This document shows positions 40,823-49,676 of a stretch of DNA of 64,000 nucleotides, in pieces. The translations under genes and the position numbers were made by a program. The stretch is from assembly GCF_003097495.1 (NCBI RefSeq), contig NZ_QEOP01000001.1, positions 310,001 to 374,000 of the forward strand. The letters are read 5' to 3'. This DNA is from Amnibacterium flavum. Its GTDB lineage: Bacteria > Actinomycetota > Actinomycetes > Actinomycetales > Microbacteriaceae. Under the pieces are notes generated by a model, which did not search any database, was not told where the DNA came from, and was given only the letters and a program-made list of their open reading frames with translations. Numbering within the stretch: the stretch's first letter is position 1; every line of letters begins with the position of its first letter.

Positions 40823-41257
40823 TCAGCTCGCGAGCGTCTTCTGGTCCTGGTCGTTCGACGCCTGGTTCTGGACGTGGATCTTGCGCGGCTTCGCACGCTC
40901 GCTCACGGGGACGATGACGCTCAGCACCCCGTTGTCGTAGCTCGCCGAGATGCCGGCGGTGTCGACGCCCTCGCCGATGCTGAACTGACGCAGGTAGGAC
41001 CCCGCAGGGCGTTCTTGCGCGAGCCACTTGGCTCCGCTCACGGATCCGGCGGTGCGCTGCGCCCGAATGGTGAGCAGCTGCCCGTCGACATCGACGTCGA
41101 CCGAACCAGGGTCCACGCCCGGCAGGTCCGCGTTCAGTACGTATCGGTCGGCATCACGATAGAGGTCGACCGGCATGACGCGGGGCCCCGAATGCGGCTG
41201 GAGGAGCGACGCGGCGACGCGATCCAGCTCGCTGAAAGGGTCGAATGTCATTGCCAT
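40823..41257 (-). CDS. Hsp20/alpha-crystallin small heat-shock protein
   Basis: An ATP-independent holdase of 144 residues. The alpha-crystallin domain spans roughly 30-130 and includes MPVDLYRDADRYVLNADLPG, VDVDVDGQLLTIRAQR and the conserved strand GVDTAGISASYDNGVLSVIVP. The tail QNQASNDQDQKTLAS lacks an obvious I-x-I motif. Start MAMTFDPF has AAGGAG upstream. Two different heat-shock operators, HAIR and CIRCE, stand 29-85 bp upstream. Confidence 0.95.
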   Translation of the reverse strand: MAMTFDPFSELDRVAASLLQPHSGPRVMPVDLYRDADRYVLNADLPGVDPGSVDVDVDGQLLTIRAQRTAGSVSGAKWLAQERPAGSYLRQFSIGEGVDTAGISASYDNGVLSVIVPVSERAKPRKIHVQNQASNDQDQKTLAS

Positions 41258-41285
41258 GAGTATCAATCTCCTTCCGGTTCTGAGA

Positions 41286-41306
41286 GTTGAGCCAAACCGG
41301 CTCAAT
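41286..41306. promoter_or_regulatory. HAIR element (HspR site) upstream of hsp20
   Basis: TTGAG (41287-41291), nine bases, CTCAA (41301-41305), matching the core of the HspR consensus CTTGAGT-N7-ACTCAAG. The inner bases extend the symmetry to TTGAGCC/GGCTCAA. Confidence 0.75.
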
Positions 41307-41315
41307 GCCAGCAAG

Positions 41316-41342
41316 TTAGCACTCTAGGCACCCGAGTGCCAA
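41316..41342. promoter_or_regulatory. CIRCE element (HrcA site) upstream of hsp20
   Basis: TTAGCACTC (41316-41324), nine bases, GAGTGCCAA (41334-41342). The consensus is TTAGCACTC-N9-GAGTGCTAA, so 17 of 18 arm bases match. Confidence 0.92.
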
Positions 41343-41708
41343 TGCGGGTCAGCTGAAGAATTGCCCAGAACCGGACCGGGTGTTGCCCCGCTCCGTGTTC
41401 CTCGAGAACTACGGGTGTAACGCTCACTACGCCCTGACGGCCTCGAATTCAAGCCCCTCCGATCGCAGCCGTCCGGGTGCAGAATGTGCGAGCAGCTCGA
41501 GTTCGGCGGTCGCCCCTCGTTGCGACCGGGCGAAGACGCGCGGCGTGGCTGACACGGCGGCCTCCGGGCTCGAGGCGGATTCATCGAAGCAGCTTCCGTC
41601 GTGGGCCACCGTCCTCGCCGTCCGAGATAGCGCACCGCAGCCTGATCGCCGCCCCTGCATTCGTCCGCAGGGCGACCCATCGCCCGCATGTCTGGGTAGC
41701 GTGTCTCC
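41343..41708. other. Intergenic stretch without recognisable gene
   Basis: About 366 bp between the CIRCE element and the next gene. Small frames exist on both strands but none has a credible start, family motif or codon pattern. No hairpin or repeat stands out. It presumably holds the promoter of the following membrane-protein gene. Confidence 0.6.
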
Positions 41709-42953
41709 ATGACGGCGCCCACGGCTGACCGCGCGGGCACCGGGCGCGTCATCGCGATCGACATCGCCCGGTTCATCGCGTTGGCCGGAATGTTCGCCGC
41801 CCACACCTGGAATCGCAACGAGGACGGCAGCCACACCCTCATCGGAGAGCTGGTCGCCGGGCGAGCGGCCGCGCTGTTCGCCGTGCTCGCCGGAGTCGGC
41901 ATAGCTTTAGTCACCCGTCGGTTCCTCGCCGATGGCCAGCCCGGCCGCGCGCGTCGGATGCTCGTCGGGCGCGGAGCCGCGTTGCTCGCGATCGGCCTCA
42001 CGCTCGGGGTGCTCAGCACCAACGTCTTCGTCATCATCGCGTACTACGGGGTGCTGTTCTGGGTGATGGCCCTCGTGGTCGGCCTCCGCGACCGCTGGCT
42101 GATCGTGGTCGCGGCGATCTCGGCTCTCGTCGGTCCGCCCGTCAACGTGGCCGTCCGGCATTCGCTGGGCATCGAGTACGAGGTGGGCACTCCCGACTGG
42201 CTCGACCTCGCCGATCCGATCGCACTGCTCCGAGGCCTCGCCGTCACCGGCATCTATCCGGCGCTGACCTGGATCGTCTACGGGATCGTCGGCCTGCTCA
42301 TCGGGCGCGCGCTGCTTCGCGCATCCGGGGCGGCGGCACGGCGGACCCTGGGGCTGAAAATCGCTGGGCTCGGTGCGGCCTCTGCAGCGCTCGGTGCCAT
42401 CGTCAGCGCGCTCGCCCTCGACGTGTTCGGAGGGCGGGAGGCGCTCGCGGCGGGGTACCTCAATGACGGCCCGGCGATCGTCGACGTGCTGCTGACCGGC
42501 TCGGGGGAAGGGGCGCCCCTGCCCGGCAGCCCGTGGTGGTTCTTCGCTGCGATCCCCCACACCGGCACCACGCCCGATCTGCTGCTGACCGCCGGGATCG
42601 CCGCGTTCGTCATCGGCGTTCTGCTTGCTCTGCTGCCCGATCCGTCGCGAGCCGTGCAGCGGATCCTGCTGCCGATCGCCGGCGCGGGCGCCATCCCGCT
42701 CACCGTCTATTCGGTCCACGTCACGTTGACGGCGATCGTGCCCGAGGTCGTCGCGATGACCTCACCGAGCGGGGTGGTGCCCTACGAGTACGACTCCGGT
42801 CCTGTGCTGTGGCTCGCGCATGTCGTCGTCGCGCTGCTGCTCGGCACACTGTTCGCCCTGATCAAGGTGCGCGGGCCGTTCGAGACGGTCGTCACCGCCG
42901 TGGGCCGCTTCGCCGCCCGCCCTCTGCGCACCCGCCGCACCCCCGCCCGCTGA
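41709..42953 (+). CDS. DUF418/HGSNAT-like membrane protein (putative acyltransferase)
   Basis: A 414-residue multi-helix membrane protein. The N-terminal RVIAIDIARFIALAGMFAAH and the His-containing first helix with HTWNRN match the heparan-alpha-glucosaminide N-acetyltransferase/DUF1624-DUF418 superfamily. The C-terminal part (LPIAGAGAIPLTVYSVHV, LWLAHVVVALLLG) is DUF418-like. Family members transfer acyl groups across the membrane or are of unknown function. About ten helices. Monocistronic. Confidence 0.82.
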   Translation: MTAPTADRAGTGRVIAIDIARFIALAGMFAAHTWNRNEDGSHTLIGELVAGRAAALFAVLAGVGIALVTRRFLADGQPGRARRMLVGRGAALLAIGLTLGVLSTNVFVIIAYYGVLFWVMALVVGLRDRWLIVVAAISALVGPPVNVAVRHSLGIEYEVGTPDWLDLADPIALLRGLAVTGIYPALTWIVYGIVGLLIGRALLRASGAAARRTLGLKIAGLGAASAALGAIVSALALDVFGGREALAAGYLNDGPAIVDVLLTGSGEGAPLPGSPWWFFAAIPHTGTTPDLLLTAGIAAFVIGVLLALLPDPSRAVQRILLPIAGAGAIPLTVYSVHVTLTAIVPEVVAMTSPSGVVPYEYDSGPVLWLAHVVVALLLGTLFALIKVRGPFETVVTAVGRFAARPLRTRRTPAR

Positions 42954-42967
42954 GCGAAGCGAGCGTG

Positions 42968-43387
42968 TCACCCCTCGGTCGACGGGGGCTCGGGCCAGCT
43001 CTGTCGGATGTGCGCGAACTCGTCGGTGTCGAGAACTTCGGCGAGAAGCGGAAACGCCATCATCGGAACGTGGAATCCGCCGACCAGTCCGACGAGCTCG
43101 AGAGCGGCGGAGATCTCCTCCACCGTCGCCCCGTGCCTGAGCGCCTCCCCGATGTGGAACTTGCAGCCGTAGGTGAAGTAGACCGCCGCATCGGCTGAGA
43201 GCATGATGAGCTCTTTCGTCTTGCGATCCAGCGTCTCATTACGGTGCACGGCGTGCATGTAGGACGTATGGAACTGCTCCAGCAGCGGAGGATCGAAACG
43301 CGCTGAGATCGCGAGGTTCGGGTGGACGACGCCGCGATCGGTCTTGATCTGCGCGAGCAGCGAGTTCAGGTCAGTGGTTTGCGTCAT
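42968..43387 (-). CDS. Carboxymuconolactone-decarboxylase/AhpD-family protein
   Basis: A 139-residue all-helical CMD-domain protein: LDRKTKELIMLSADAAVYFTYGCKFHIGEALRHGAT is the core, here with a single Cys (YGCKFH) instead of the AhpD CxxC pair, so peroxidase-type disulfide chemistry is unlikely. It may be a decarboxylase or an unrelated member. The stop is last in the minus-strand operon headed by the IclR gene; its start overlaps the DUF6282 gene by 4 bp. Confidence 0.88.
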   Translation of the reverse strand: MTQTTDLNSLLAQIKTDRGVVHPNLAISARFDPPLLEQFHTSYMHAVHRNETLDRKTKELIMLSADAAVYFTYGCKFHIGEALRHGATVEEISAALELVGLVGGFHVPMMAFPLLAEVLDTDEFAHIRQSWPEPPSTEG

Positions 43388-44307
43388 GGTGTTTCCTCTT
43401 CTGGGGCGGGGATGGGTGTCGTCAGCGTGTTCGCCAGCAGGTGGCTGGGATTACGGCGGAGCATGAGATCGAGTTCAGCCCTCGAGATACCCTCGGCGGC
43501 GAGATCGCGGGCCAGGTCGGCCAGCATGATGCTCGACGGGGGACACCAGTCGAAGAAGTAGTCGGTGGTGAGCACGCAACGCTCTGCACCGACGAGACCG
43601 ACGATGCGGGCGAGACCGGCGGGCGTGATTCGGCCGATCCGGGGATACGTGCCGAGGGCGCAGATCTCGATGAAACCCCCAAGCCGTGCGATCTCGACGA
43701 TGGTCGCGTCATCGGCACCGATCGAATGACTGTCGGGGTGGGAGAAGACGAAGCGATCGGCGAGGCGTCCATCCCGGGCTATGGCGAGCACCTCGTGGGG
43801 CGCGAGATGGCCCGAGTAGACCATCAGTCGGTGCTCGTCGATGACGTCGAGAACAGCGTTCAGCTCGCCAGTCAGCCGACCCTCGTCGTCGAGAACCGTC
43901 GTCGATGGAAGCGAATGGGCGTCGAAGTGACCGAGCTGGGTCTCGATCGTGTGCGAGATGCCGCCCCGCTCGACGTCATTGTGGGCACCGACCGTCGGGA
44001 GGTACACGACCCCGGCTCCCTGGCGAGCTGCGAGCTCGACCACCTCGGGCCGCATCCCACCTGCGATCGGATTCAATGTCACGCTTCCCACGACGCGAAT
44101 GCCCTGCACGAGCTGCTCGAGGAGGATCGCGCGGCCCATGGTCGGCCACGTGTGCGACTTCAGCACGACAGCGGTCATCCCCGCGTCGCGGCAGAGCGCG
44201 ATGTCGTCCGCGTCCGCGAGAGGAGTCCGGAAGTCCCGGGTGATCTCTGGGAAGCCGTGGCGGTGCAGGTCGATCGCGCCCACGAGGATGTCGTCGAAGT
44301 CGCTCAT
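43384..44307 (-). CDS. DUF6282/amidohydrolase-like protein
   Basis: A 307-residue predicted metal-dependent hydrolase. DLHRHGFPE near the N-terminus, MTAVVLKSHTWPTMGRA, VYSGHLAPHE, FSHPDSHSIG and LTTDYFFDW have the spaced His/Asp residues of the amidohydrolase superfamily and match the DUF6282 layout. The reaction is not established for this family. It overlaps both neighbours by 4 bp, tying it to the PEP-mutase-like lyase and the CMD protein in one pathway. Confidence 0.82.
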   Translation of the reverse strand: MSDFDDILVGAIDLHRHGFPEITRDFRTPLADADDIALCRDAGMTAVVLKSHTWPTMGRAILLEQLVQGIRVVGSVTLNPIAGGMRPEVVELAARQGAGVVYLPTVGAHNDVERGGISHTIETQLGHFDAHSLPSTTVLDDEGRLTGELNAVLDVIDEHRLMVYSGHLAPHEVLAIARDGRLADRFVFSHPDSHSIGADDATIVEIARLGGFIEICALGTYPRIGRITPAGLARIVGLVGAERCVLTTDYFFDWCPPSSIMLADLARDLAAEGISRAELDLMLRRNPSHLLANTLTTPIPAPEEETP

Positions 44308-45179
44308 GCTCGGATCGGACCGTCGTCGGCTAGGACTGCGCGCTCGAACTCCTCGATCTCACGGAGCCCGACCAGGGCGTTCAGCGCATCGAGCGACTGG
44401 ATCCTCCCCGACCACGACGAGGAGTCGCCTTCGCGCGCGAGATCTGCGAAGAATTCGACGAACATCCGAGATGCGATGCGAAGAGCCGACGTGGGGTAGA
44501 GGACGATCTCGAAGCCGAGCTCGGCAAACTCCGCACGAGTCGTCGACGGAGTGCGGCCGGATTCGGACATGTTGGCGACCTTGAGGCCGGGTACCTCGGC
44601 GGCGATGCGCTCGAGCTCTTCGCGACTCTCGGGCGCGTCGATGAACAGGGCATCAGCCCCCTCCGCGTGGAAGCGACGCGCGCGCTCGATGGCCTCGTCG
44701 AGATCGTGGGTCGCCCGGGCATCGGTGCGGGCGATGATCAGAGTCGCGTCATCGCGGCGCGCCCTGACTGCAGCGCGCACCTTGCGCACCGCGACCTCGA
44801 TCGGCTCGACCGACTTCCCGGTGAGGTGGCCGCACCTCTTGGGCCAGGTCTGATCCTCGACCTGAATGGCGGATGCTCCGGACGCCTCGAGACGATGAAT
44901 GGTGTCCGCCACGTTGCTGACGTCACCGTACCCCGTGTCGGCATCGACGAGGAGCGGCACTGTCGTCGCAGATCGGACCGCTTCCAACGCCTCCCGGATC
45001 TCGGCCAGCGCGATCAGCCCGATGTCGGGGACGGCGTGCCGCCAGGCCGCTGTGGCGTATCCGCTCACGTAGATCGCCTCGAAGCCCGCGGCTTCGGCCG
45101 CTCGTGCTTCGAGGGCGGTCCCGACACCCGGGATAACCACGGGCCCGTCAGCCTGTGCGAGCAGCTTTCGCAGAGTCAT
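44304..45179 (-). CDS. Isocitrate-lyase/PEP-mutase-family lyase
   Basis: A 291-residue TIM-barrel enzyme. The family landmarks are LLVDADTGYGDVSNV (metal-binding Asp), IQVEDQTWPKRCGHLTGKS (the KKCGH-like catalytic Cys loop, as in methylisocitrate and oxaloacetate lyases) and IIARTDARA. It most likely cleaves a 2-hydroxy- or 2-methyl-dicarboxylic acid carbon-carbon bond. ATG 45179 overlaps the IclR stop (ATGA); an ATG at 45191 would add four residues. Confidence 0.9.
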   Translation of the reverse strand: MTLRKLLAQADGPVVIPGVGTALEARAAEAAGFEAIYVSGYATAAWRHAVPDIGLIALAEIREALEAVRSATTVPLLVDADTGYGDVSNVADTIHRLEASGASAIQVEDQTWPKRCGHLTGKSVEPIEVAVRKVRAAVRARRDDATLIIARTDARATHDLDEAIERARRFHAEGADALFIDAPESREELERIAAEVPGLKVANMSESGRTPSTTRAEFAELGFEIVLYPTSALRIASRMFVEFFADLAREGDSSSWSGRIQSLDALNALVGLREIEEFERAVLADDGPIRA

Positions 45180-45940
45180 ACCTGTTTCCATCCCATCGCC
45201 TCGGCGATTTCGACAACGGTTCGCGTCACCGCAGCCGCGAGTTCCACCTGCGAGGCCTCGACACGCGACAGCAGGCCTCCCACGCTCACCGCACCGACGA
45301 CCGCACCTCGGTCGTCGAGGAGCGGCATCGCGATGGCCCCGACACCTTCGGAGATGTCACCCCGGGTCATCGCGAAACCCCGTGCGCGAGCCGCGTCGAC
45401 CCGCTCGATCACATCAGCCGCGGTCTTGGAATCGAGAGATCTCACGGCCCCCTCTACCTCGGTATCGTCGAGGGTCGACAGAATCGCCGTACCCGAGGCC
45501 CCTATCGTGAGAGGGACCGTCGTCCCCGGCGGGGTTGACAGGTCTCGCATCGGATGCGAGCCCTCGATACGGTCCGCGCAGATGGCGCCGTCTCCGCGGC
45601 GGAGCATCAGATAGACGGTCTCCCCGGTCGAGTCCCGCAGATCGCGCAGATGGGATCTGGCCTCGTGTCTGATGTCGAGGGACGACTGGACGACATGAGC
45701 CAGCTGCAGCAGCCGGACTCCGAGCCGGTACGTGCGCGTCGTCGGGTTCTGCTCGAGGAGACCGAGGCTCACCAGGGTCTGCGCGAGGCGGTGCACGGCG
45801 GCCTTGCTCAAGCCGAGCTTCGTGGCCAGCTGACTCAGACCGAGTTCGGGAGTGTTCTGATCGAAGGCGAACAGAACGGCACCCGCCCGCACCACGGTCT
45901 GCAGATCTGATCCGCTCTCCGAACCTTCGATTCGCTCCAT
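45176..45940 (-). CDS. IclR-family regulator of the second catabolic cluster
   Basis: A 254-residue IclR protein: winged helix LSQLATKLGLSKAAVHRLAQ and effector domain PLTIGASGTAILSTL, GVGAIAMPLLDDRGAVVGAVSVGG. It is first in its own operon (IclR, lyase, DUF6282, CMD) and divergent from the MHS transporter and alcohol dehydrogenase. A palindrome TCAATC-N10-GATTGA lies between the two promoters, and its own transcript begins about 2 nt before the ATG. Confidence 0.93.
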   Translation of the reverse strand: MERIEGSESGSDLQTVVRAGAVLFAFDQNTPELGLSQLATKLGLSKAAVHRLAQTLVSLGLLEQNPTTRTYRLGVRLLQLAHVVQSSLDIRHEARSHLRDLRDSTGETVYLMLRRGDGAICADRIEGSHPMRDLSTPPGTTVPLTIGASGTAILSTLDDTEVEGAVRSLDSKTAADVIERVDAARARGFAMTRGDISEGVGAIAMPLLDDRGAVVGAVSVGGLLSRVEASQVELAAAVTRTVVEIAEAMGWKQV

Positions 45941-45948
45941 GGAACACG

Positions 45949-46020
45949 AAGGTACGTGCCCGACGTGACCAAATCAATCTCCGATTTCGGATTGACAGCC
46001 TCGATGGTCACCCCTACAGT
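45949..46020. promoter_or_regulatory. Divergent promoters with shared IclR-type palindrome
   Basis: Minus strand: TTGATT (45972-45977), 17 bp, TACCTT (45949-45954), 8 nt before the IclR ATG. Plus strand: TTGACA (45992-45997), 17 bp, TACAGT (46015-46020), a near-consensus promoter for the MHS transporter. The inverted repeat TCAATC-N10-GATTGA (45974-45995) overlaps both -35 boxes, so one bound regulator could control both directions. Confidence 0.8.
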
Positions 46021-46098
46021 CCATTTCGCCATCCGGATTCGCGGTTCGCAGAGTGAACCATTTCCCCGCCGAGTCCGCTTGAATCCAATGGAGGATCG

Positions 46099-47454
46099 AT
46101 GACCGACACCACCACTGCCGAACCCCAAGTCGACCTCAAGGAGGCACGACGGGTGTCGCTCGCCAGCCTCGTCGGCGCGAGTGTCGAATGGTACGACTTC
46201 TTCATCTACGGCCAGGCCGCAGCTCTCATCTTCAACAAGCTGTTCTTCCCCGAACTGGATCCGGTGACGGGCACCCTCGCGGGCCTCGCGACCTTCGGGG
46301 TCGGATTCGCCGCCCGTCCCATTGGCGGGATCATCTTCGGCCACTTCGGCGACCGGATCGGCCGCAAGACCGCGCTGATCACCACGCTCCTGATGATGGG
46401 TATCGCAACGGTCGTCGTGGGCTTCCTGCCCACCTATCAGCAGATCGGTGTCGCCGCCCCGATCATCCTCGTGGCCCTCCGACTCATCCAGGGCATCGCC
46501 GTCGGAGGCGAATGGGGCGGCGCTGTGCTCATGGCGGTGGAGCACGCGCCATCGAAGCGGCGGGGTCTGTACGGCAGCTGGCCCCAGGCCGGCGTGCCCA
46601 TCGCGCTCATCGCGGCGAGCCTCGTGCTCTACCTGCTCTCCGTGACTTTGACCGACGAGCAGTTCGAGGCGTGGGGCTGGCGGATCCCGTTCCTCGCCAG
46701 CATCGTGCTGATCGCAATCGGCCTCATCATCCGCCTGAAGATCTCGGAGTCACCGCTGTTCCGCAAGCTGCAGCAGGAGGGCCGTCAGCTCAAGGTGCCG
46801 ATCCTCGATGTGCTGCGCAACGCGTTCGGTCGCGTCGTTCTTGTCATCTTCGTGCAGGCGGCCCTCAACGTCGGTTTCTACATCATCAGCACCTATGCGC
46901 TCACCTACGCGACCCAGAATGCGGGGTTCTCACGCGCCGACACGCTCGTGGCCCTGACCATCGGCGCGATCCTCGACTTCCTCGCCATCCCCCTGTGGGC
47001 CGCGCTGTCGGACCGGATCGGGCGACGGCCGGTCATCGTCATCGGCGCCCTCGTGCTCGGCGTGTTCATGTGGCCGTTCTTCCTGCTCGTCGACACCGGT
47101 AATCCGGTCCTGCTCGTGCTGGCGGTGAGCATCGGGCTCGTCTTCGGACACGCGCCCTTCCACTCGGTCCTGTCGACGTTCCTCCCCGAGACCTTCGATG
47201 TGCAGTCGCGTTACACGGGAGTCTCGCTCGGCTACCAGTTCTCGGGCGCGATCATCTCGGGTCCGACCCCGCTCGTCGCCGCCGCGCTCGTCACCGCGGC
47301 CGGCAGCTACTACCCGGTGATCGTCATGATGGGAGTCGCGACTGTCGTGACGCTCGTCTGCCTGGCCCTCCTCAAGGAGACGCAGGGGCGCGACATGAGC
47401 CAGCAGCTCAAGGACAGCGCGGCTCCGTCGACGGTCTCCCCGGCGGAGCGCTGA
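46099..47454 (+). CDS. MHS-family MFS transporter
   Basis: A 451-residue proton symporter of the metabolite:H+ group (ShiA/ProP/KgtP-like). SVEWYDFFIYGQAAAL near residue 30 and GHFGDRIGRKTALITTLL are diagnostic, as is RLIQGIAVGGEWGGAVLM. Substrates are usually organic acids, shikimate or betaines. Context (lyase, DUF6282 hydrolase, alcohol dehydrogenase) suggests uptake of an organic acid that these enzymes degrade. GGAGG precedes the ATG. Confidence 0.94.
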   Translation: MTDTTTAEPQVDLKEARRVSLASLVGASVEWYDFFIYGQAAALIFNKLFFPELDPVTGTLAGLATFGVGFAARPIGGIIFGHFGDRIGRKTALITTLLMMGIATVVVGFLPTYQQIGVAAPIILVALRLIQGIAVGGEWGGAVLMAVEHAPSKRRGLYGSWPQAGVPIALIAASLVLYLLSVTLTDEQFEAWGWRIPFLASIVLIAIGLIIRLKISESPLFRKLQQEGRQLKVPILDVLRNAFGRVVLVIFVQAALNVGFYIISTYALTYATQNAGFSRADTLVALTIGAILDFLAIPLWAALSDRIGRRPVIVIGALVLGVFMWPFFLLVDTGNPVLLVLAVSIGLVFGHAPFHSVLSTFLPETFDVQSRYTGVSLGYQFSGAIISGPTPLVAAALVTAAGSYYPVIVMMGVATVVTLVCLALLKETQGRDMSQQLKDSAAPSTVSPAER

Positions 47455-47462
47455 GGGACGCC

Positions 47463-48572
47463 ATGCTCATCACTGGCGCCGTGCTCGAAACGTCGGGAGC
47501 ACCCGCGCCCTACCGTTCATCGAGACCGCTGACCGTCTGCCAGGTTCACCTCGACGCCCCTGGACCTCATGAGGTCATGATCCGGATCGAGGCTGCGGGC
47601 ATCTGCCACTCCGACCTGTCGGTGGTGAACGGCGATCGGCCGAGGCCTCTCCCGATGCTGCTCGGTCACGAGGCCGCCGGCGTCGTCGAGGAGGTCGGTG
47701 AGGGCGTAACCGACCTCCGCCCCGGTGACGCCGTTGTGGCGAGCTTCCTTCCACGCTGCGGGGAATGCGCCGAATGCCGTACCGACGGGCGTGTCCCCTG
47801 CAGCCGAGGCAGCGCGTCGAACGCCGCCGGGGAACTCCTGGGCGGCGGCCGCCGTCTCCGACGCGAGCAGGCCGAGATCGCGCATCATCTCGGGGTCTCC
47901 GGCTTCGCGACCCACGCCGTCCTCCACCGCAGTTCACTCGTCCCCGTCGGAGACGGAGTGCCGCACGATGTGGCGGCCCTGATGGGGTGCGCGGTGCTCA
48001 CGGGCGGCGGAGCAGTCGTCAATGCGGCCCGCCCCAAGGCAGGCAGCAGGCTCGTCGTCGTCGGCCTGGGCGGGGTCGGGATGGCTGCCCTCCTGGTTGC
48101 GTTGGCGCATGACGATGTCGAAGTGATCGGGGTCGATGCCAACCCGGCCAAGCTGCGGATCGCGGCCGATCTCGGCGCCCATGCGGTCCACACCCCCGAC
48201 GACGCCTCTGCGGCGGGGATCACCGGCGATGCGGTGGTCGAGGCGGCCGGCAGTGCACGAGCCTTCGAGACCGCCGTCGCACTGACCGGCCCTGGTGGAA
48301 CCACGGTCACGGTGGGGCTTCCCCGGGCCGACGCCCGGGCGTCCATTGCGCCGCTCGACCTCGTCGCCGGAGCCCGCTCGATCGTCGGAAGCTACCTGGG
48401 TTCAGCGGTGCCCGCCCGCGACATCCCGCGCTTCGTCGAGATGTGGCGGGTCGGACGACTACCGGTCGAGCGTCTGATCTCCGGACGGGTGCCGCTCAGC
48501 CGCGTCAACGAAGGGATGGATGACCTGACTGCAGGAACGGCGCTGCGACAGATCATCACGCCCCACACCTGA
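47463..48572 (+). CDS. Zinc-dependent alcohol dehydrogenase
   Basis: A 369-residue medium-chain dehydrogenase. Catalytic zinc region AAGICHSDLSVV and LGHEAAGVVEEVG; the structural-zinc loop is RCGECAECRTDGRVPC, with all four cysteines. The NAD turn is VVVGLGGVGMAALL. It begins 8 bp after the MHS gene, so it is in the same operon. Oxidises an alcohol of the unknown pathway. Confidence 0.92.
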   Translation: MLITGAVLETSGAPAPYRSSRPLTVCQVHLDAPGPHEVMIRIEAAGICHSDLSVVNGDRPRPLPMLLGHEAAGVVEEVGEGVTDLRPGDAVVASFLPRCGECAECRTDGRVPCSRGSASNAAGELLGGGRRLRREQAEIAHHLGVSGFATHAVLHRSSLVPVGDGVPHDVAALMGCAVLTGGGAVVNAARPKAGSRLVVVGLGGVGMAALLVALAHDDVEVIGVDANPAKLRIAADLGAHAVHTPDDASAAGITGDAVVEAAGSARAFETAVALTGPGGTTVTVGLPRADARASIAPLDLVAGARSIVGSYLGSAVPARDIPRFVEMWRVGRLPVERLISGRVPLSRVNEGMDDLTAGTALRQIITPHT

Positions 48573-48581
48573 GCGCCGGGT

Positions 48582-49592
48582 TCAGACGACCGCGTCCGCC
48601 CTGAGCACCGGCAGGACTTCTCTCGCTAGAAGGTCCATCGAACGCAGCGAGTCGCCCACCGGCATGCCCGGCCAGTCGGTGCGCAGGATGAACTCGTCCA
48701 CACCGATGGTGTCGCGGAAGCTCCGCAACCCCGCGAGCACCGTCTCGGGGGATCCCACGATGAACCGATCCCGCCCCACCTCATCGACGGGTCCGGCCAG
48801 GCTCTGATCGCTGACGTGACCGCGCTCCTGCCCCCAGGAGCTGTATCCGGCGTACTTGCGGGCGAGATGCGGCAGGGCGGTCTCCCGAGCGAGCTCGTCC
48901 GTCGCCGCGCAATAGACCTCGCGGAAAGCCGCGACATGACTCGGCCGACCCGCGGCCAGGGCGGCTGACCGGTAGCCGGGGGCGAGGTCGGCGAGCGAGC
49001 CGGAGTCGGCCGCGGGATTGATGATCCAGCCGTCGGCGAGACGTCCGGCCCTCTCGATGGCGCGCGGCCCCGTTCCCCCGATCCATACGGGTAGCGGGTC
49101 CTGGACCGGTCGTGTTCCGATCACCGCCTCATCGAGACGGCACCACTCCTCATCAACGGTCACTGGTCGACCCGACCAGAGCTCGCGGGCGATCTCGAGA
49201 TTGCGCTCGAACCGGCGAGCTCGCTGAGTCATGTCGATGCCGAAGGCGGCGAACTCCTCGGGCCGATAGCCGATGCCCAGCCCGGCGATGACACGCCCCC
49301 CGCTCACGACGTCGAGGCTCGCGAAGTCCTCCGCCATCGCGACCGGGTTGCCGAGTGAGAAGAGGTGGATTCCCGTGCCCAGCGAGAGGCCGGGGGCGGC
49401 AGCCGCCAACCTGGCCAGGAACGGGATGGGTTGCGTTCGCTGAGTCCCCGAACTGACGAAGTGCTGACCGGTGAAAAGGGATTCCCATCCACCTGAGGCC
49501 GCGGCCTCGGCGAACCACAACTGGTCGTCGAATGCCGCGGAAAGGTCCGAACCCGTCGGGTGCTCGTTGGTGAGGAAGAGGCCGACCTTCAT
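48582..49592 (-). CDS. LLM-class flavin-dependent oxidoreductase
   Basis: A 336-residue luciferase-like enzyme: MKVGLFLTNEHPTGSD, WFAEAAASGGWESLFTGQHF, the signature SGGRVIAGLGIGYRPEEFAAFG and PLPVWIGGTGPRAIERAGRLAD. Probably F420- or FMNH2-dependent; monooxygenase and dehydrogenase activities both occur in the family. It converges on the dehydrogenase gene with 9 bp between. Confidence 0.92.
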   Translation of the reverse strand: MKVGLFLTNEHPTGSDLSAAFDDQLWFAEAAASGGWESLFTGQHFVSSGTQRTQPIPFLARLAAAAPGLSLGTGIHLFSLGNPVAMAEDFASLDVVSGGRVIAGLGIGYRPEEFAAFGIDMTQRARRFERNLEIARELWSGRPVTVDEEWCRLDEAVIGTRPVQDPLPVWIGGTGPRAIERAGRLADGWIINPAADSGSLADLAPGYRSAALAAGRPSHVAAFREVYCAATDELARETALPHLARKYAGYSSWGQERGHVSDQSLAGPVDEVGRDRFIVGSPETVLAGLRSFRDTIGVDEFILRTDWPGMPVGDSLRSMDLLAREVLPVLRADAVV

Positions 49593-49676
49593 CGCCCCGG
49601 ACCGCCTGCTGGACCGATTTTCGCTTTCACGAAGAGAGTGTAGTCACCGGCATTCAGACCGGGCAGCCGTCCGAAG

